Counted from the stretch's first letter, positions 41,557 through 51,180 are shown. The stretch is 64,000 nt of DNA from Actinomycetota bacterium (GCA_009701715.1 WLJO01000002.1:62001-126000); one strand, 5' to 3'. Notes: a model not told the origin generated them from the letters alone. Program-made: numbers and translations.

Positions 41557-42654
41557 TCAGCCCCAGACTTCGAGGATCTCCCGGCGCAGCGGGTCCAGCG
41601 TCCCGGCCGAAATTGCCTCCCGGATTCGGCTCATGAGCGACAACGTCCAGGCGATGTTGTGAATCGACAGCATCCGCGCTGCGGTCGGTTCGTTGACCTG
41701 GAAGAGATGCCGCAGGTAGCCACGGCTGTGCCGGGAGCAGACCTCGCAGGAGCATTCTGCGTCCAGAGGCGCGTGATCCAGTGTGTGCTTGGCGTTCTTC
41801 ACGTGCAGCTTCCCGGTGGAGGTGAGCGCCGTGCCGTGACGGCCGATCCGGGTCTGCAGCACGCAGTCGAACTGATCCACGCCGAGCGCAACCGCCTCGA
41901 CCAGCGATGCCGGGTCCCCCACACCCATCAGGTACCGGGGTCGGTCGTCGGGCAGGTGCTCGATCGCTGCGGCGAGTGCCGGGAGCATCTCGGCGCGTGT
42001 CTCCCCCACGCTCAGGCCCCCGATGGCGTAGCCGTCGAAGCCGATCGCGACAAGTCGCTGGGCGCTCTCTGCACGTAACACAGGGTCGAGACCGCCCTGC
42101 ACGATCCCGAACAGCGACTGGTCCGTCCTCGTGTGCGTGGCCTTTGCGCGTTCGGCCCACGCCAGTGTGCGGGCATGGGCTGTGCGGATGACGTCGGGGG
42201 CTGACGGCAAGGGAGCACACACGTCAAGGACCATCTGGATGTCGGCACCCAGCAGTTCCTGGGTGCGAACGGCGGTCTCGGGCGTGAGGCGCTGCCAAGA
42301 ACCGTCGTACGTGGAGCGGAAGGTCACGCCGTCGTCGTCCATCTTCGGCTCGAGGGAGAAAACCTGATACCCACCGGAGTCGGTCAGCGTGTGGCCCGAC
42401 CAGCCAGCGAAGGCGGCCAGACCACCGAGGTGTGCCACGGTCTCTGCTCCCGGACGAAGCATAAGGTGGTACGTGTTGCCGAGGACGATCTCCGCACCGA
42501 GCCGTTCGTAATCCGCCGCGCTCAGGTACTTGATGGCGCCACGGGTACCGACCGGCATGAACAGCGGCGTGTGATAGGTACCACGTGCCGTAGTAGCGAC
42601 ACCCCGTCGCGCCGCGCCGTCGCGCGCCACAACATCCATCTCGACAGGTCTCAT
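41557..42654 (-). CDS. tgt: tRNA-guanine transglycosylase
   Basis: Exchanges the wobble guanine of GUN-anticodon tRNAs for preQ1. The 365-residue protein has the active-site DSGGYQVFSL, the nucleophile region (FDGYAIGGLSVGE, YLMGVGDPASL) and a zinc site of the family type, CSCEVCSRHSRGYLRHLF. It is coupled to queA by a TGATG overlap; QueA acts next in queuosine formation. Confidence 0.95.
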   Translation of the reverse strand: MRPVEMDVVARDGAARRGVATTARGTYHTPLFMPVGTRGAIKYLSAADYERLGAEIVLGNTYHLMLRPGAETVAHLGGLAAFAGWSGHTLTDSGGYQVFSLEPKMDDDGVTFRSTYDGSWQRLTPETAVRTQELLGADIQMVLDVCAPLPSAPDVIRTAHARTLAWAERAKATHTRTDQSLFGIVQGGLDPVLRAESAQRLVAIGFDGYAIGGLSVGETRAEMLPALAAAIEHLPDDRPRYLMGVGDPASLVEAVALGVDQFDCVLQTRIGRHGTALTSTGKLHVKNAKHTLDHAPLDAECSCEVCSRHSRGYLRHLFQVNEPTAARMLSIHNIAWTLSLMSRIREAISAGTLDPLRREILEVWG

Positions 42655-43667
42655 CAGCGGGCCCTCCGGTCCAGGAGCATCGCGTCACCGAACGACAGGA
42701 AGCGGTAGTGCTCCCGGATCGCTGTGGCGTAGAGGTCACGCCATCGGTGCCCGACGAACGCGTCAATCATCAACAGCAGTGTGGTTCGCGGGAGATGGAA
42801 GTTCGTGAACATCAGGTCAACGACCTTCCAGTCGTACTGCCGGTGGATGAACAGTCGGGTACGGCCCTCGCACTGCCCCGACGTGGCCGCAGACTCGAGC
42901 GCCCGCACACTCGTAGTACCAACGGCAATGACGCGACGGGCTTCTCGGCACCGCTCCAGCGTCTCGGGATCGACTCGGTAGCGCTCGCTGTGGATGGCGT
43001 GCTGCGTTGGGTCCTCGGAAGAGACCGGTTTAAACGTGTCCAGACCAACCACAAGTTCCACCCGTGCCAGGCCCACCCCCATCGCCTCGAGGCCGCTAAG
43101 CAGCGAAGGGGTGAGGTGCAGACCTGCGGTCGGAGCGGCTGCCGATCCGGGTTCGGCGGCATACACCGTTTGGTAGCGGTCAGGATCCCCCAGTGGGGTG
43201 GTGATGTACGGCGGGAGCGGTATCTCGCCCACCCTTGTCAAGACCTCGAGCGGGCTCGGGTCCCCCAGCACCTCGACGTACACGGTGTCGCCGGACTCGG
43301 TCCGGTCACCGACCTCGATCACCGGGTTCCCGTCGATGGCGAACAGTTGCTCACCGGGCCGAAGCTTGCGCGCCGGGCGGAGCATTGCCTCCCAGCGACG
43401 GTGCTCAGGATCCTGTGGCTCAAGCAGCAGAACCTCGGCGCTGCCGCCAGTAGCGCGGCGCAACCGCAGCCTCGCAGGAAGGACGCGAGTGTCGTTCACC
43501 ACGAGCAAGTCCCCCGGGGCGAGGAACTCTCCGAGCTCCCGGACGTGACGGTGGAGTGGGGCGGCGCTGCCCCGGTCGACGAGAAGACGAGCGGCATCCC
43601 GGGGCTCGATCGGGGTCTGTGCGATCCGCTCCTCAGGGAGCCCGTAGTCGAGATCGGCGAGCCGCAT
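42654..43667 (-). CDS. queA: S-adenosylmethionine:tRNA ribosyltransferase-isomerase
   Basis: Turns preQ1 in tRNA into epoxyqueuosine using the ribosyl group of SAM. Family signatures are DYGLPEERIAQTPIEPRDAARLL at the N-terminus (read in parts), GDLLVVNDTRVLPARL, and the late motifs AAPTAGLHLT and TNFHLPRTTLLLMI. Length 337. The ATG at 43667 is 9 nt after a TAGCCT hexamer that is itself part of a perfect 7-bp palindrome (43670-43685) between ruvB and queA. Confidence 0.95.
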   Translation of the reverse strand: MRLADLDYGLPEERIAQTPIEPRDAARLLVDRGSAAPLHRHVRELGEFLAPGDLLVVNDTRVLPARLRLRRATGGSAEVLLLEPQDPEHRRWEAMLRPARKLRPGEQLFAIDGNPVIEVGDRTESGDTVYVEVLGDPSPLEVLTRVGEIPLPPYITTPLGDPDRYQTVYAAEPGSAAAPTAGLHLTPSLLSGLEAMGVGLARVELVVGLDTFKPVSSEDPTQHAIHSERYRVDPETLERCREARRVIAVGTTSVRALESAATSGQCEGRTRLFIHRQYDWKVVDLMFTNFHLPRTTLLLMIDAFVGHRWRDLYATAIREHYRFLSFGDAMLLDRRAR

Positions 43668-43669
43668 AG

Positions 43670-43685
43670 CCGTAGCAGGCTACGG
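43670..43685. promoter_or_regulatory. Palindrome CCGTAGC-AG-GCTACGG with the queA -10
   Basis: A perfect 7-bp inverted repeat with a 2-nt centre in the 25-bp ruvB-queA gap. The minus-strand TAGCCT (43677-43682) inside it is a plausible -10 for queA-tgt, 9 nt before the ATG. It could be an operator or a weak ruvB terminator. Confidence 0.35.
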
Positions 43686-43692
43686 GTGCCCG

Positions 43693-44727
43693 CTACTCGA
43701 AGAGGTTCGGGGCCGTGCCGCGGTCCAGCGACGGAACGTCGAGGCCGAGGTGCGCCCACGCGGCAGGCATGGCCACCCGACCCCGCGGGGTTCGGGCGAT
43801 GAACCCGAGCTGGATCAAGAAGGGTTCGTACACGTCCTCGACGGTCTCGGGCTGCTCCCCCACGCTGATTGCCAGCGTCGACAGGCCGACGGGCCCGCCG
43901 CCGAACTGTTCGCAGATCGCCCGCAACACCGCACGGTCCAGTTTGTCGAGCCCACGGTCGTCGACACCGAACAGGGCGAGCGCCTCCCGGGCGACCGTCC
44001 GATTGATGACCCCGTCAGCCCGAACCTCAGCGAAGTCACGAACACGCCGCAGGAGGCGGTTGGCGATTCTGGGGGTTCCCCGGCTGCGCCCCGCGATCTC
44101 GCGGGATCCGTCATCGTCGATCGAGACGCCGAGGATCTTGGCGGCACGGGTCACGATGGACTCGAGTTCCTGTCGGTCGTAATAGTCGAGCCGCGCGACG
44201 AGGCCGAAGCGGTCCCGCAGCGGGCCGGTAATCATCCCTGTTCGCGTTGTTGCACCCACCAACGTGAATGGCGGCAGCGTGAGACGGATGGAGGACGCAG
44301 CAGGGCCCTTGCCAACCACGATGTCGAGCTGGAAGTCCTCCATCGCCGGATACAGGATCTCCTCGACCGATCGCGACAAGCGGTGGATCTCGTCGATGAA
44401 GAGGACGTCGCCCTCCTCGAGTTTGGTCAGTATCGCTGCGAGGTCTCCGGCACGCTCGAGCGCGGGCCCGGAGGTGATGTGCAGGTGGACGCCCATCTCG
44501 GTGGCGACAATGGTGGCGAGACTGGTTTTGCCCAGGCCCGGCGGCCCGGCGAACAGCAGGTGGTCTGCGGGCTGACCCCGCCGGCGAGCCGCTTCGAGCA
44601 CGATGCCGAGGTGCTCCTTGAGGGCACGCTGACCGACGAATTCGCTGAGCCGTCTCGGGCGAAGCCCGACCTCTTCCACCACCTCGTCGTCGCCGGCCGG
44701 CCCAGGTTCGAGCAGTTCGTCACGCAC
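43693..44727 (-). CDS. ruvB: Holliday junction branch migration helicase RuvB
   Basis: AAA+ motor of the RuvAB branch-migration complex. Walker [18 protein letters not shown], Walker [18 protein letters not shown], sensor [18 protein letters not shown], and the C-terminal winged helix with [15 protein letters not shown]. Length 344. The GTG start lies inside the ruvA 3' end (8-nt overlap), so the two are coupled. Confidence 0.97.
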   Translation of the reverse strand: MRDELLEPGPAGDDEVVEEVGLRPRRLSEFVGQRALKEHLGIVLEAARRRGQPADHLLFAGPPGLGKTSLATIVATEMGVHLHITSGPALERAGDLAAILTKLEEGDVLFIDEIHRLSRSVEEILYPAMEDFQLDIVVGKGPAASSIRLTLPPFTLVGATTRTGMITGPLRDRFGLVARLDYYDRQELESIVTRAAKILGVSIDDDGSREIAGRSRGTPRIANRLLRRVRDFAEVRADGVINRTVAREALALFGVDDRGLDKLDRAVLRAICEQFGGGPVGLSTLAISVGEQPETVEDVYEPFLIQLGFIARTPRGRVAMPAAWAHLGLDVPSLDRGTAPNLFE

Positions 44728-45319
44728 GGCGCACCCCCAGCAACCTCAGTGCCTCCCGCAACATGGTCGAAGCGTCCGCTCCTACAGGGATCTCGCGCAT
44801 CGCCTCACGGATCTCCTCGCTCGAGTACCCGAGCTGCGCAAGGGCTTCGCGCACATCGCCGGCCGCGCCCGACCCACCAACACCGGGGACGGTGAGCGAT
44901 GCAACGACGCCGTCGGGGAGGTCCAGACGGTTCCTCAGTTCGATAAGGAGTCGTTCGGCGGTTTTCTTGCCGACGCCGGGCACCAGGCACAGAGATCCGA
45001 CGTCTGCCGTGGCGACGATGTCACGCAGCGCCGAGGGTGTGTGTGTGGCGAGGATCGCCATGGCGAGTGCTGGGCCAACGCCATTGGCCTTGAGCAAAAG
45101 CTCAAAGGTGATCCGTTCGTCGCGCCCGACGAAGCCATACAGCAATTCCGCATCCTCCCGCACGTGATGATGCACATACAGGAAAGCGGCCGTGGTCGGT
45201 TCCAGTTCGCCGAGCACGCGGGGCGATACGAGCACCCGATAGCCAACCCCGGCCACCTCGAGGAGAACCTCGGATTCACCAGTGCGCTCAAGCACCGTGC
45301 CACGCAGCGAACCGATCAT
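44720..45319 (-). CDS. ruvA: Holliday junction branch migration protein RuvA
   Basis: Tetramer that holds the four-way junction for RuvB and RuvC. The N-terminal OB domain ([12 protein letters not shown]), two helix-hairpin-helix motifs ([16 protein letters not shown] and [16 protein letters not shown]) and the small C-terminal domain that contacts RuvB are present in 199 residues. The ATG at 45319 overlaps the ruvC stop (ATGA). Confidence 0.96.
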   Translation of the reverse strand: MIGSLRGTVLERTGESEVLLEVAGVGYRVLVSPRVLGELEPTTAAFLYVHHHVREDAELLYGFVGRDERITFELLLKANGVGPALAMAILATHTPSALRDIVATADVGSLCLVPGVGKKTAERLLIELRNRLDLPDGVVASLTVPGVGGSGAAGDVREALAQLGYSSEEIREAMREIPVGADASTMLREALRLLGVRRA

Positions 45320-45819
45320 GCTGTGGCCTCGGCCACTTTGCGGCGCATGGGGTTGATCGCAAGGTGACACAGGGCCAGGGCTGCGGCGTCGGCCGCATCA
45401 GCCGGCCGGGGCGGAGCGGCTAGGCCGAGCCGTAGTTGCACCATCTTCTGGACCTGTTCCTTGTCCGCCGCGCCGTACCCGGCAACGGCGTCCTTGACCT
45501 GGTTGGGCGAGTACTGAGCGACCTCACACCCGGCATCGAGGGCCTCCACGAGCGCTAGTCCGCTCGCCTGGCCAACGCTCATCGCCGTGCGCACGTTGGC
45601 CTGGAAGAACACTCGCTCGACGGCGACAGCATGCGGGCGGTACTCCACGATCAGCGACCGCAACTCGTTGCGCAGCAAGAGCAGGCGGGCAGGCAGTTCG
45701 GCATCCACCGGGGTTCTCAACACTCCCAGAGCGATCGCCTTGGCCTTGCCCGGCCCGAGTGTCTCGAGGACGGCGTAGCCACAGCGCGTGAGACCGGGAT
45801 CGATTCCGAGAACGAACAC
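45316..45819 (-). CDS. ruvC: Holliday junction resolvase RuvC
   Basis: Endonuclease that cuts Holliday junctions. RNase H fold with D7 in LGIDPGLTRCGYAV, the Glu of VAVERVFFQANVRTAMSVGQ (start of the motif), and the paired Asp of RPADAADAAALALCH. Length 167. It opens ruvC-ruvA-ruvB; the GTG start sits 7 nt after a perfect TATAAT and inside a LexA-type box, so the operon is likely SOS-induced. Confidence 0.96.
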   Translation of the reverse strand: MFVLGIDPGLTRCGYAVLETLGPGKAKAIALGVLRTPVDAELPARLLLLRNELRSLIVEYRPHAVAVERVFFQANVRTAMSVGQASGLALVEALDAGCEVAQYSPNQVKDAVAGYGAADKEQVQKMVQLRLGLAAPPRPADAADAAALALCHLAINPMRRKVAEATA

Positions 45820-45827
45820 GAGTTCGA
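45812..45827 (-). promoter_or_regulatory. LexA/SOS box over the ruvC start
   Basis: Minus strand TCGAACTCGTGTTCGT matches the actinobacterial LexA consensus TCGAAC-n4-GTTCGA at 11 of 12 positions. It begins on the last base of the -10 and covers the GTG start, where a repressor would block both RNA polymerase and initiation. Confidence 0.75.
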
Positions 45828-45832
45828 TTATA
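45827..45832 (-). promoter_or_regulatory. Consensus -10 TATAAT of ruvC-ruvA-ruvB (leaderless type)
   Basis: A perfect TATAAT on the minus strand ends 7 nt before the ruvC GTG. No clear -35 was seen at 16-18 bp upstream. Confidence 0.65.
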
Positions 45833-45873
45833 GCGACACCCGCAGGGGTTGTGGCGGACCGCCAACCTGAGCG

Positions 45874-46296
45874 TCAGACCACGAATTCGAGCGTGTCGGG
45901 CGACGTGACCACGCGGTAGTAACAGCCCGGCCGGGTCTGGCCGGTCCCCGGATCCTTGGTGTGGCAGGCCCCGCCGGTTGCCCGGCGAACCCGGTACAGC
46001 AACGAGTTTTGCTCGCAGTTCACGCGGACATCCACGAGGTGCAGAACGTCGCCCGAGCTCGCACCCTTGTGCCAGAGTTCGTTGCGCGAGGTGGACCACA
46101 ACACGGCGCTCCGCCGGGCCAGCGTCTCTCTGTACGCGAGCTCGTTGGCGTACCCGAGGAAGATCACCTCGCCCGAATCTGCGTCCTGTAGGACAACCGG
46201 TACCACTTGCTGACCTGCCCGACCGATCTTGCCAATCTTGTCGAAGTCGAGAGCAACAGCGAGGCCCTCCTCTACCGCATTCGCCCCACCGCTCAT
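45874..46296 (-). CDS. HisI-like (phosphoribosyl-AMP cyclohydrolase family) protein with altered metal site
   Basis: The fold signatures of HisI are present: [36 protein letters not shown], and the three Cys expected to hold zinc (C94, C111 in GGACHT, C125 in PGCYY). But the acidic DCDxD motif that binds magnesium reads N93-C94-E95-Q96-N97, and the spacing between the last two Cys is enlarged by an insertion ([11 protein letters not shown]). No other his biosynthesis gene is nearby. It could be an inactive or re-purposed paralogue, or an unusual true HisI. Coupled to the peroxiredoxin gene by ATGA. Confidence 0.7.
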   Translation of the reverse strand: MSGGANAVEEGLAVALDFDKIGKIGRAGQQVVPVVLQDADSGEVIFLGYANELAYRETLARRSAVLWSTSRNELWHKGASSGDVLHLVDVRVNCEQNSLLYRVRRATGGACHTKDPGTGQTRPGCYYRVVTSPDTLEFVV

Positions 46297-46751
46297 TCGG
46301 AGCGCGCCGCCTTGACCGCCTCGACCAGTTCAGAAGCAGGGCGATAGGTGAGACCTGCGATCGCTCGGTGCGCATAGCGCACCACACCGGTGCCGTCGAT
46401 GACAAACACGCTCCGGCGGTAGAAGCCGATCGGGCCGAGCGTGCCGTAGAGCGCGCCGACCGTCTTGTCGGTGTCGGCAAGCAACGGGAAGTCGAACCCG
46501 TGCTTGGCCCGGAACTTTTCGTGGCTCGCGACGTCCTGCGGGCTGATCGCGAGGATCGCCGCCTCGACGTTCGTGAACTCCACAAGGTCGTGGTTGTACG
46601 AGTTCAGTTGCTTGGTACAGACCGGAGTGTCGTCGCCCGGATAGAACACGAGGACCACCGGGGTTCCACGGAACTCGGACAACGAATAGCTCCGCCCACC
46701 CGTGCCGCTCAACGTGAAGTCAGGGGCTTGGTCGCCCACTGCGATTGCCAT
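46293..46751 (-). CDS. bcp: Peroxiredoxin, BCP/PrxQ-like, 1-Cys arrangement
   Basis: Thiol peroxidase of the AhpC/TSA superfamily. The motif [15 protein letters not shown] places the peroxidatic Cys at C45; the resolving Cys normally five residues later in PrxQ proteins is N50, so another thiol (perhaps mycothiol, since mshC is present) must resolve it. The 152 residues are full length. AGGAG precedes the ATG, and a TAGCCT -10 lies upstream. The downstream HisI-like gene overlaps its stop. Confidence 0.9.
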   Translation of the reverse strand: MAIAVGDQAPDFTLSGTGGRSYSLSEFRGTPVVLVFYPGDDTPVCTKQLNSYNHDLVEFTNVEAAILAISPQDVASHEKFRAKHGFDFPLLADTDKTVGALYGTLGPIGFYRRSVFVIDGTGVVRYAHRAIAGLTYRPASELVEAVKAARSE

Positions 46752-46774
46752 GTGCTGCTCCTTCTATCGCTCTC

Positions 46775-46780
46775 AGGCTA
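46775..46780 (-). promoter_or_regulatory. -10 hexamer TAGCCT upstream of the peroxiredoxin gene
   Basis: TAGCCT on the minus strand, 23 nt before the ATG, with AGGAG in the short leader. It sits just after the stop of the YebC-like gene. Confidence 0.4.
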
Positions 46781-46781
46781 C

Positions 46782-47531
46782 TCAGACGTCGAGTTGGGAC
46801 ATGAGTTGGTCGGAGATATCGAAGTTGCTGTAGACGTCCTGAACATCGTCGTTGTCCTCGAGGGCATCAACGATCCGCAGGATCTTCCGGGCATCCTCGA
46901 CATCGGCAACAGGGACGTCATTGGCCGCGAGCATCGTGGACTCGGCCGAGAGAACCTCGAGGCCCGCCCCCTCGAGGGCAGCCTTGACCTCGAACAGGCC
47001 CGACGGCTCGCAGGCAATCTGCCACGAGTCCCCCTGGTCGGAGATGTCATCGGCCCCTGCCTCGAGTGCCGCCATCATCACGTCGTCCTCACCGGCCGAG
47101 CGCGCAACCTGCACCACGCCCCGTCTCGAGAACTGCCAGCCCACCGCACCCGGTTCGGCCATCGCCCCGCCAAGTTTGGAGAAAATCGCCCGAATTTCGG
47201 AGCCGGTGCGGTTCCGGTTGTCCGTGAGCACGTCGATGAGAATTCCCACACCGCCGGGTGCGTATCCCTCGTACATGATCGCCTCGTAGGTGCCCCCGTC
47301 ACTCTCCCCCATGCCGCGCTTGACGGCGCGGTCGATGGCGTCGTTGGTCATCTGGGCCGCTTTGGCCTTGAGGATGACCGTGCGCAGGCTCGAGTTCACC
47401 GAAGGGTCTCCCCCGCCCTGACGAGCGGTGACCTCCAGCTGTCGCGCCATCTTGGCGAACAACTTGCCGCGCTTGGCGTCCAGCGCGCCCTTCTTGTGCT
47501 TGATCGTTGCCCATTTGGAGTGACCGGACAT
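46782..47531 (-). CDS. YebC/PmpR family (TACO1-like) protein
   Basis: Family of transcriptional regulators or translation-associated factors; which role applies here is not clear from sequence. The 249 residues carry the signature MSGHSKWATIKHKKGALDAK and KLFAKMARQLEVTARQGGGDP, then MYEGYAPGGVGILIDVLTDN, which is the GGVAxxxE-like second domain. CAGGAGG lies 6 nt before the ATG at 47531. The pdxS-pdxT-yebC-ruvC order is conserved in actinobacteria. Confidence 0.94.
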   Translation of the reverse strand: MSGHSKWATIKHKKGALDAKRGKLFAKMARQLEVTARQGGGDPSVNSSLRTVILKAKAAQMTNDAIDRAVKRGMGESDGGTYEAIMYEGYAPGGVGILIDVLTDNRNRTGSEIRAIFSKLGGAMAEPGAVGWQFSRRGVVQVARSAGEDDVMMAALEAGADDISDQGDSWQIACEPSGLFEVKAALEGAGLEVLSAESTMLAANDVPVADVEDARKILRIVDALEDNDDVQDVYSNFDISDQLMSQLDV

Positions 47532-47565
47532 CGAGAACCTCCTGAATACGGGGTGGAAATGACGA

Positions 47566-48141
47566 CTAGAGAGACTCTAGGAACAATGCGTGGAGCCGAC
47601 CGTCCCCAGTCAGCTCTGGGTGGAACGAGGCTGCGATGATGGCGCCCTGACGAACGAGCACCGGGCTGCCCTCGTGGAGTGCAAGTGTCTCGACGGCCGG
47701 GCCGAGATCACAAATACGGGGGGCACGGATGAACACTGCCGGGAACGGGTCGTTGAGCCCAGCCACGTCCAGTTCGGCCTCGAAACTGTCCACCTGACGA
47801 CCATACGCATTGCGCTCGACCGAGATATCGATTGCGCCGAACGATCGCTGGTCGGGCCGCCCGCCGATCACCGATCGCGCCAGCAGAATCATCCCCGCGC
47901 AGGTGCCGAACACCGGGAACCCGTGGACCAGTCGATCGCCCAGTGCATCAAAAAGACCGGAGCTTTCGAGCAACTGCGACATCGTGGTGGACTCGCCACC
48001 TGGCATGACCAGCGCCCCGACCTTATCGAGGTCTGCTGGAACACGAACCTCCCGAACGTCAGCCCCGAGGCGCGACAGAACCTCGGCGTGCGCTGCAAAG
48101 GCTCCCTGCAGCGCAAGCACACCAACCCTTGCCGTACCCAC
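47566..48141 (-). CDS. pdxT: Pyridoxal 5'-phosphate synthase glutaminase subunit PdxT
   Basis: Supplies ammonia to PdxS for vitamin B6 synthesis. The class I amidotransferase motifs are PGGESTTMSQLL, the nucleophile Cys in VFGTCAGMILLA and the His-Glu pair in SFHPEL. Length 191 from the GTG at 48141. It lies 30 bp after pdxS. Confidence 0.95.
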   Translation of the reverse strand: MGTARVGVLALQGAFAAHAEVLSRLGADVREVRVPADLDKVGALVMPGGESTTMSQLLESSGLFDALGDRLVHGFPVFGTCAGMILLARSVIGGRPDQRSFGAIDISVERNAYGRQVDSFEAELDVAGLNDPFPAVFIRAPRICDLGPAVETLALHEGSPVLVRQGAIIAASFHPELTGDGRLHALFLESL

Positions 48142-48171
48142 CTGGGGGCCTTCCGGCGGAGGACATCTCGC

Positions 48172-49065
48172 TCACCAACCGCGCTCGGCGTACTTGACGG
48201 CGATCTCATCCATGCCAATACCGGTCATGGGTGCGCCCAGTCCCCGAGAGACCTTGGCGAGGATGTGCGGGTCCCGGAAGTGCGTGGTTGCCTCGACGAT
48301 TGCCTTGGCTCGGCGAGCAGGCTCGTCGCTCTTGAAGATGCCCGAACCGACAAAGACCGCCTCTGCGCCGAGTTGCATCGCCAGGGCGGCGTCCGCGGGG
48401 GTGGCGAGGCCACCGGCGCAGAAGATCGGCACCGGGAAGCGACCCGTCTCGGCAAGCTCCTGGACGAGAGGCAGCGGCGCCTGGAGGTTCTTGGCCCACT
48501 GGAACAGCTCGGCCGAATCAGCCTGGGTGATCTTGCGGATGTCCCCGAGGATGGAACGCAGGTGGCGCACCGCCTCCACGACATTGCCCGTACCGGCTTC
48601 GCCCTTCGAGCGGATCATTGCAGCGCCCTCGCTGATGCGACGGAGCGCCTCACCGAGGTTGGTGGCACCACAGACGAAGGGAACCGAGAAGCGGTACTTG
48701 TCGATGTGGTGGGCCTCATCGGCCGGCGTAAGCACCTCGGACTCGTCGATGAAGTCGACGCCGAGTGCCTCGAGGATCTGCGCCTCAACGAAGTGGCCGA
48801 TGCGGGCCTTCGCCATCACCGGGATGGACACGACCTTCTGGATGCTCTCGATCATCTCGGGGTCGCTCATGCGTGCGACGCCGCCGTCCTTGCGGATATC
48901 AGCAGGCACACGCTCGAGCGCCATGACCGCGCACGCACCGGCGTCCTCGGCAATCCTGGCCTGCTCTGCCGTGACGACGTCCATGATGACGCCGCCCTTG
49001 AGCATCTCGGCCAACCCCCGCTTGACGCCGAAGGTTCCGGTGTTGCGCTGTGTGCTCTCGGTCAT
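48172..49065 (-). CDS. pdxS: Pyridoxal 5'-phosphate synthase lyase subunit PdxS
   Basis: Builds PLP from ribose 5-phosphate, glyceraldehyde 3-phosphate and ammonia. TIM-barrel protein with [20 protein letters not shown], the catalytic Lys of [14 protein letters not shown] and the second Lys of [19 protein letters not shown]. The ATG at 49065 ([10 protein letters not shown]) is preferred over an in-frame ATG at 49074, because the latter overlaps the TACCAT -10 hexamer; this gives 297 residues. Confidence 0.96.
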   Translation of the reverse strand: MTESTQRNTGTFGVKRGLAEMLKGGVIMDVVTAEQARIAEDAGACAVMALERVPADIRKDGGVARMSDPEMIESIQKVVSIPVMAKARIGHFVEAQILEALGVDFIDESEVLTPADEAHHIDKYRFSVPFVCGATNLGEALRRISEGAAMIRSKGEAGTGNVVEAVRHLRSILGDIRKITQADSAELFQWAKNLQAPLPLVQELAETGRFPVPIFCAGGLATPADAALAMQLGAEAVFVGSGIFKSDEPARRAKAIVEATTHFRDPHILAKVSRGLGAPMTGIGMDEIAVKYAERGW

Positions 49066-49072
49066 GGAAAAC

Positions 49073-49078
49073 ATGGTA
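49073..49078 (-). promoter_or_regulatory. -10 hexamer TACCAT for pdxS-pdxT (leaderless type)
   Basis: TACCAT on the minus strand ends 7 nt before the ATG at 49065. A GCCCC/GGGGC hairpin (49086-49098) between it and the upstream gene may end the DUF3048 transcript. Confidence 0.5.
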
Positions 49079-49105
49079 CCGGCGAGCCCCGCCGGGGCCG
49101 TCGAC

Positions 49106-50263
49106 TTACTTTGTCTTCCACGGAACCTCGTTGGGTTTCACCCCGACATCGATGATGGTGAGCCTCGCCGGGGTCGCCAGTTCCACCCACGTCCTGCCCG
49201 GCGTGAGGGAAATCGGGCGGCCTTCTTTGTCAGTCAACGTCCATGGCTGCGAAGTCTTCGCTCGCGTCCACGTGCCCACGACCACACGGCCGAGCGTGAA
49301 CACGAGCGCCTTACCCGACCCGATGGTCTGGGCCTCGGGAGAGTTCGGATCCGCCTTGCTGGGGCGGTACCGCACCTCGGCGACAACCACGTTGTCGACA
49401 CCGATCTGACCCCCGCCGTCCACGGTGTGCGGCTTGAGATCCGACGTACGCAGGAATGCCGCCCGTTTGGAGTCCCAAACCCACTGAACCCGCGTGGACG
49501 CCATCGCCACCTTGAAGCCGCTGATATCCCGCCCACCGGGATCGGCACCAGGGGCTCGGTAGCCGAACATCGCCGGGGGACGATGACTTGTCTCGGGTGC
49601 TCCCGCGAACAGTGCGGCCCCGCGGGCAAGCAGATTGTGCGGGGCCTTTCGTTGCTTGGTGCGGTACCAAACGCCTTTGAGGCCCCTGCTGGACGCCGAC
49701 AGGTTGACCACCGGGGATTTGCGGACCAGCGCCGTGACCTTCCGGTTTCCCCCGGACCAGGCGAACAGCGGCATGTCGAGCATCGGGGCGATGAGCATGT
49801 CCTGGGTGCGCGCCGAGCGAACCGGCCCGACCACCTCGGGCACCGACGACTGGTAGACAGCCATGAAGCGGGTAATCCCCTCCACGATCTCCTCGATCAC
49901 GACGTCTGCCTGATCGAGGGCGTACTGCGGCCGAGCACCGGAATGGCCGTCCACTTTCACGATGAGGGCCGGGCGCAGCAGCGATGCCTCGTCCCGCACA
50001 GGGAGGCCCGTGAGCGGCTCGAGAACCACTGGCGCAGCGGTCGTTGACGGGACGCTGCTGGCCGAGGACTGCGGGGTTGCCGGCACGCTGGACGTGGTGG
50101 GCTGGGCCTGCTCGGGTTCAGTGGTGACCGTTCGCGCATCGGTTACGGAAGCGGTTGGGGACGGAGAAGGGGTTGGGTCCGCTCTCGATCCCCCTCCACA
50201 TGCGACGAGTACCGCCACGAGGGGCATCGCTGACCACCACAACCGTTGGCGACGACAACGCAT
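49106..50263 (-). CDS. DUF3048 lipoprotein (YerB-like)
   Basis: Predicted exported lipoprotein. A basic N-terminus, a hydrophobic stretch and the lipobox LVAC (C22) are followed by a Pro/Ser/Thr-rich linker of about 60 residues and two domains of the DUF3048 type (FVIE-like [37 protein letters not shown] and a C-terminal [19 protein letters not shown]). The family is found in Gram-positive bacteria, with no firm function. AAGG in the 11-bp gap after htpX may serve as ribosome site. Confidence 0.85.
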   Translation of the reverse strand: MRCRRQRLWWSAMPLVAVLVACGGGSRADPTPSPSPTASVTDARTVTTEPEQAQPTTSSVPATPQSSASSVPSTTAAPVVLEPLTGLPVRDEASLLRPALIVKVDGHSGARPQYALDQADVVIEEIVEGITRFMAVYQSSVPEVVGPVRSARTQDMLIAPMLDMPLFAWSGGNRKVTALVRKSPVVNLSASSRGLKGVWYRTKQRKAPHNLLARGAALFAGAPETSHRPPAMFGYRAPGADPGGRDISGFKVAMASTRVQWVWDSKRAAFLRTSDLKPHTVDGGGQIGVDNVVVAEVRYRPSKADPNSPEAQTIGSGKALVFTLGRVVVGTWTRAKTSQPWTLTDKEGRPISLTPGRTWVELATPARLTIIDVGVKPNEVPWKTK

Positions 50264-50274
50264 AGGAACCTTGC

Positions 50275-51180
50275 TCAGAGTTCCCGGAGGAGTTCGATCC
50301 GCTCCTCAATGGGGGGATGGGTGGAGTACATGCGGTGCAACCAGCCAAGCCGACCGCTATCGCCGACACCGGACAGCGGCTGCTCGATCCAGAGGTGTGC
50401 CGTTGCGCTCGTTGCCGAGTGGGTAACCGTGGTGTCGTCGCGCAGTTTCTCGAGTGCAGAGACGAGTCCGGGCGGGTACCTCGTCATGTGGCACGCAGAC
50501 ACGTCGGCGAGCGTTTCGCGTTGCCTGCTCACCGCAGCCTGCATCATTCGGGCGAACAGCGGAGCAATCGCCAGCATCGCAAAACCGACAACCGCAACCG
50601 GGTTACCCGTGTCATCCCGGTCCCCGGCACGTCGGACGCGACCGCCGTTCCACCACATCATCCGAATGGTGAGTTCGGACACGAGGGCGACTGCACCCAC
50701 CAGTGTGACCGCAAGGGTGGACACGAGGATGTCGTAGTTGCGGATGTGGGACAGTTCATGGGCAACGACGCCCTCGAGCTCAACACGGTTCATCCGCTCG
50801 AGCAGACCGGTCGTCACCGCCAGTGCTGCATGCTTGGGGTTCCGGCCCGTGGCGAATGCATTCGGCGCCGGGTCGTTCACCACATACACCCGCGGCTTGG
50901 GCAGGCCGCTCGCGATGCACAGGCCCTCCACGAGGTTGTGGAGGCGGCGATACTCCACCGGGTCGGCGGGCACAGCCCGACTCACCGCGAGCGCAATGGC
51001 ATCAGCCTTCCAGTACGAGACAGCGGACATGGCTGCAGCAACGCCGAGCGCAATCAGGGTGACGAGCAGTGCCTTGCCCACGAGCAAACCGACCAACAGG
51101 CCGACGGCCACCGTCAGCAGGACGAAAGCAGCAATGAGCAGGGCCGAGCGCCGCTTGTTGGCCGTGATGAGTTCGAGCAT
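50275..51180 (-). CDS. htpX: M48 family zinc metalloprotease HtpX-like
   Basis: Membrane protease for misfolded membrane proteins. Two N-terminal transmembrane helices (about 11-35 and 37-55), zinc motif H141-E142-LSH145 in VVAHELSHIRNYD, two more hydrophobic segments after it, and the third ligand Glu in SRQRETLADVSAC. Length 301. It follows lemA, a common HtpX neighbour. Confidence 0.94.
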   Translation of the reverse strand: MLELITANKRRSALLIAAFVLLTVAVGLLVGLLVGKALLVTLIALGVAAAMSAVSYWKADAIALAVSRAVPADPVEYRRLHNLVEGLCIASGLPKPRVYVVNDPAPNAFATGRNPKHAALAVTTGLLERMNRVELEGVVAHELSHIRNYDILVSTLAVTLVGAVALVSELTIRMMWWNGGRVRRAGDRDDTGNPVAVVGFAMLAIAPLFARMMQAAVSRQRETLADVSACHMTRYPPGLVSALEKLRDDTTVTHSATSATAHLWIEQPLSGVGDSGRLGWLHRMYSTHPPIEERIELLREL

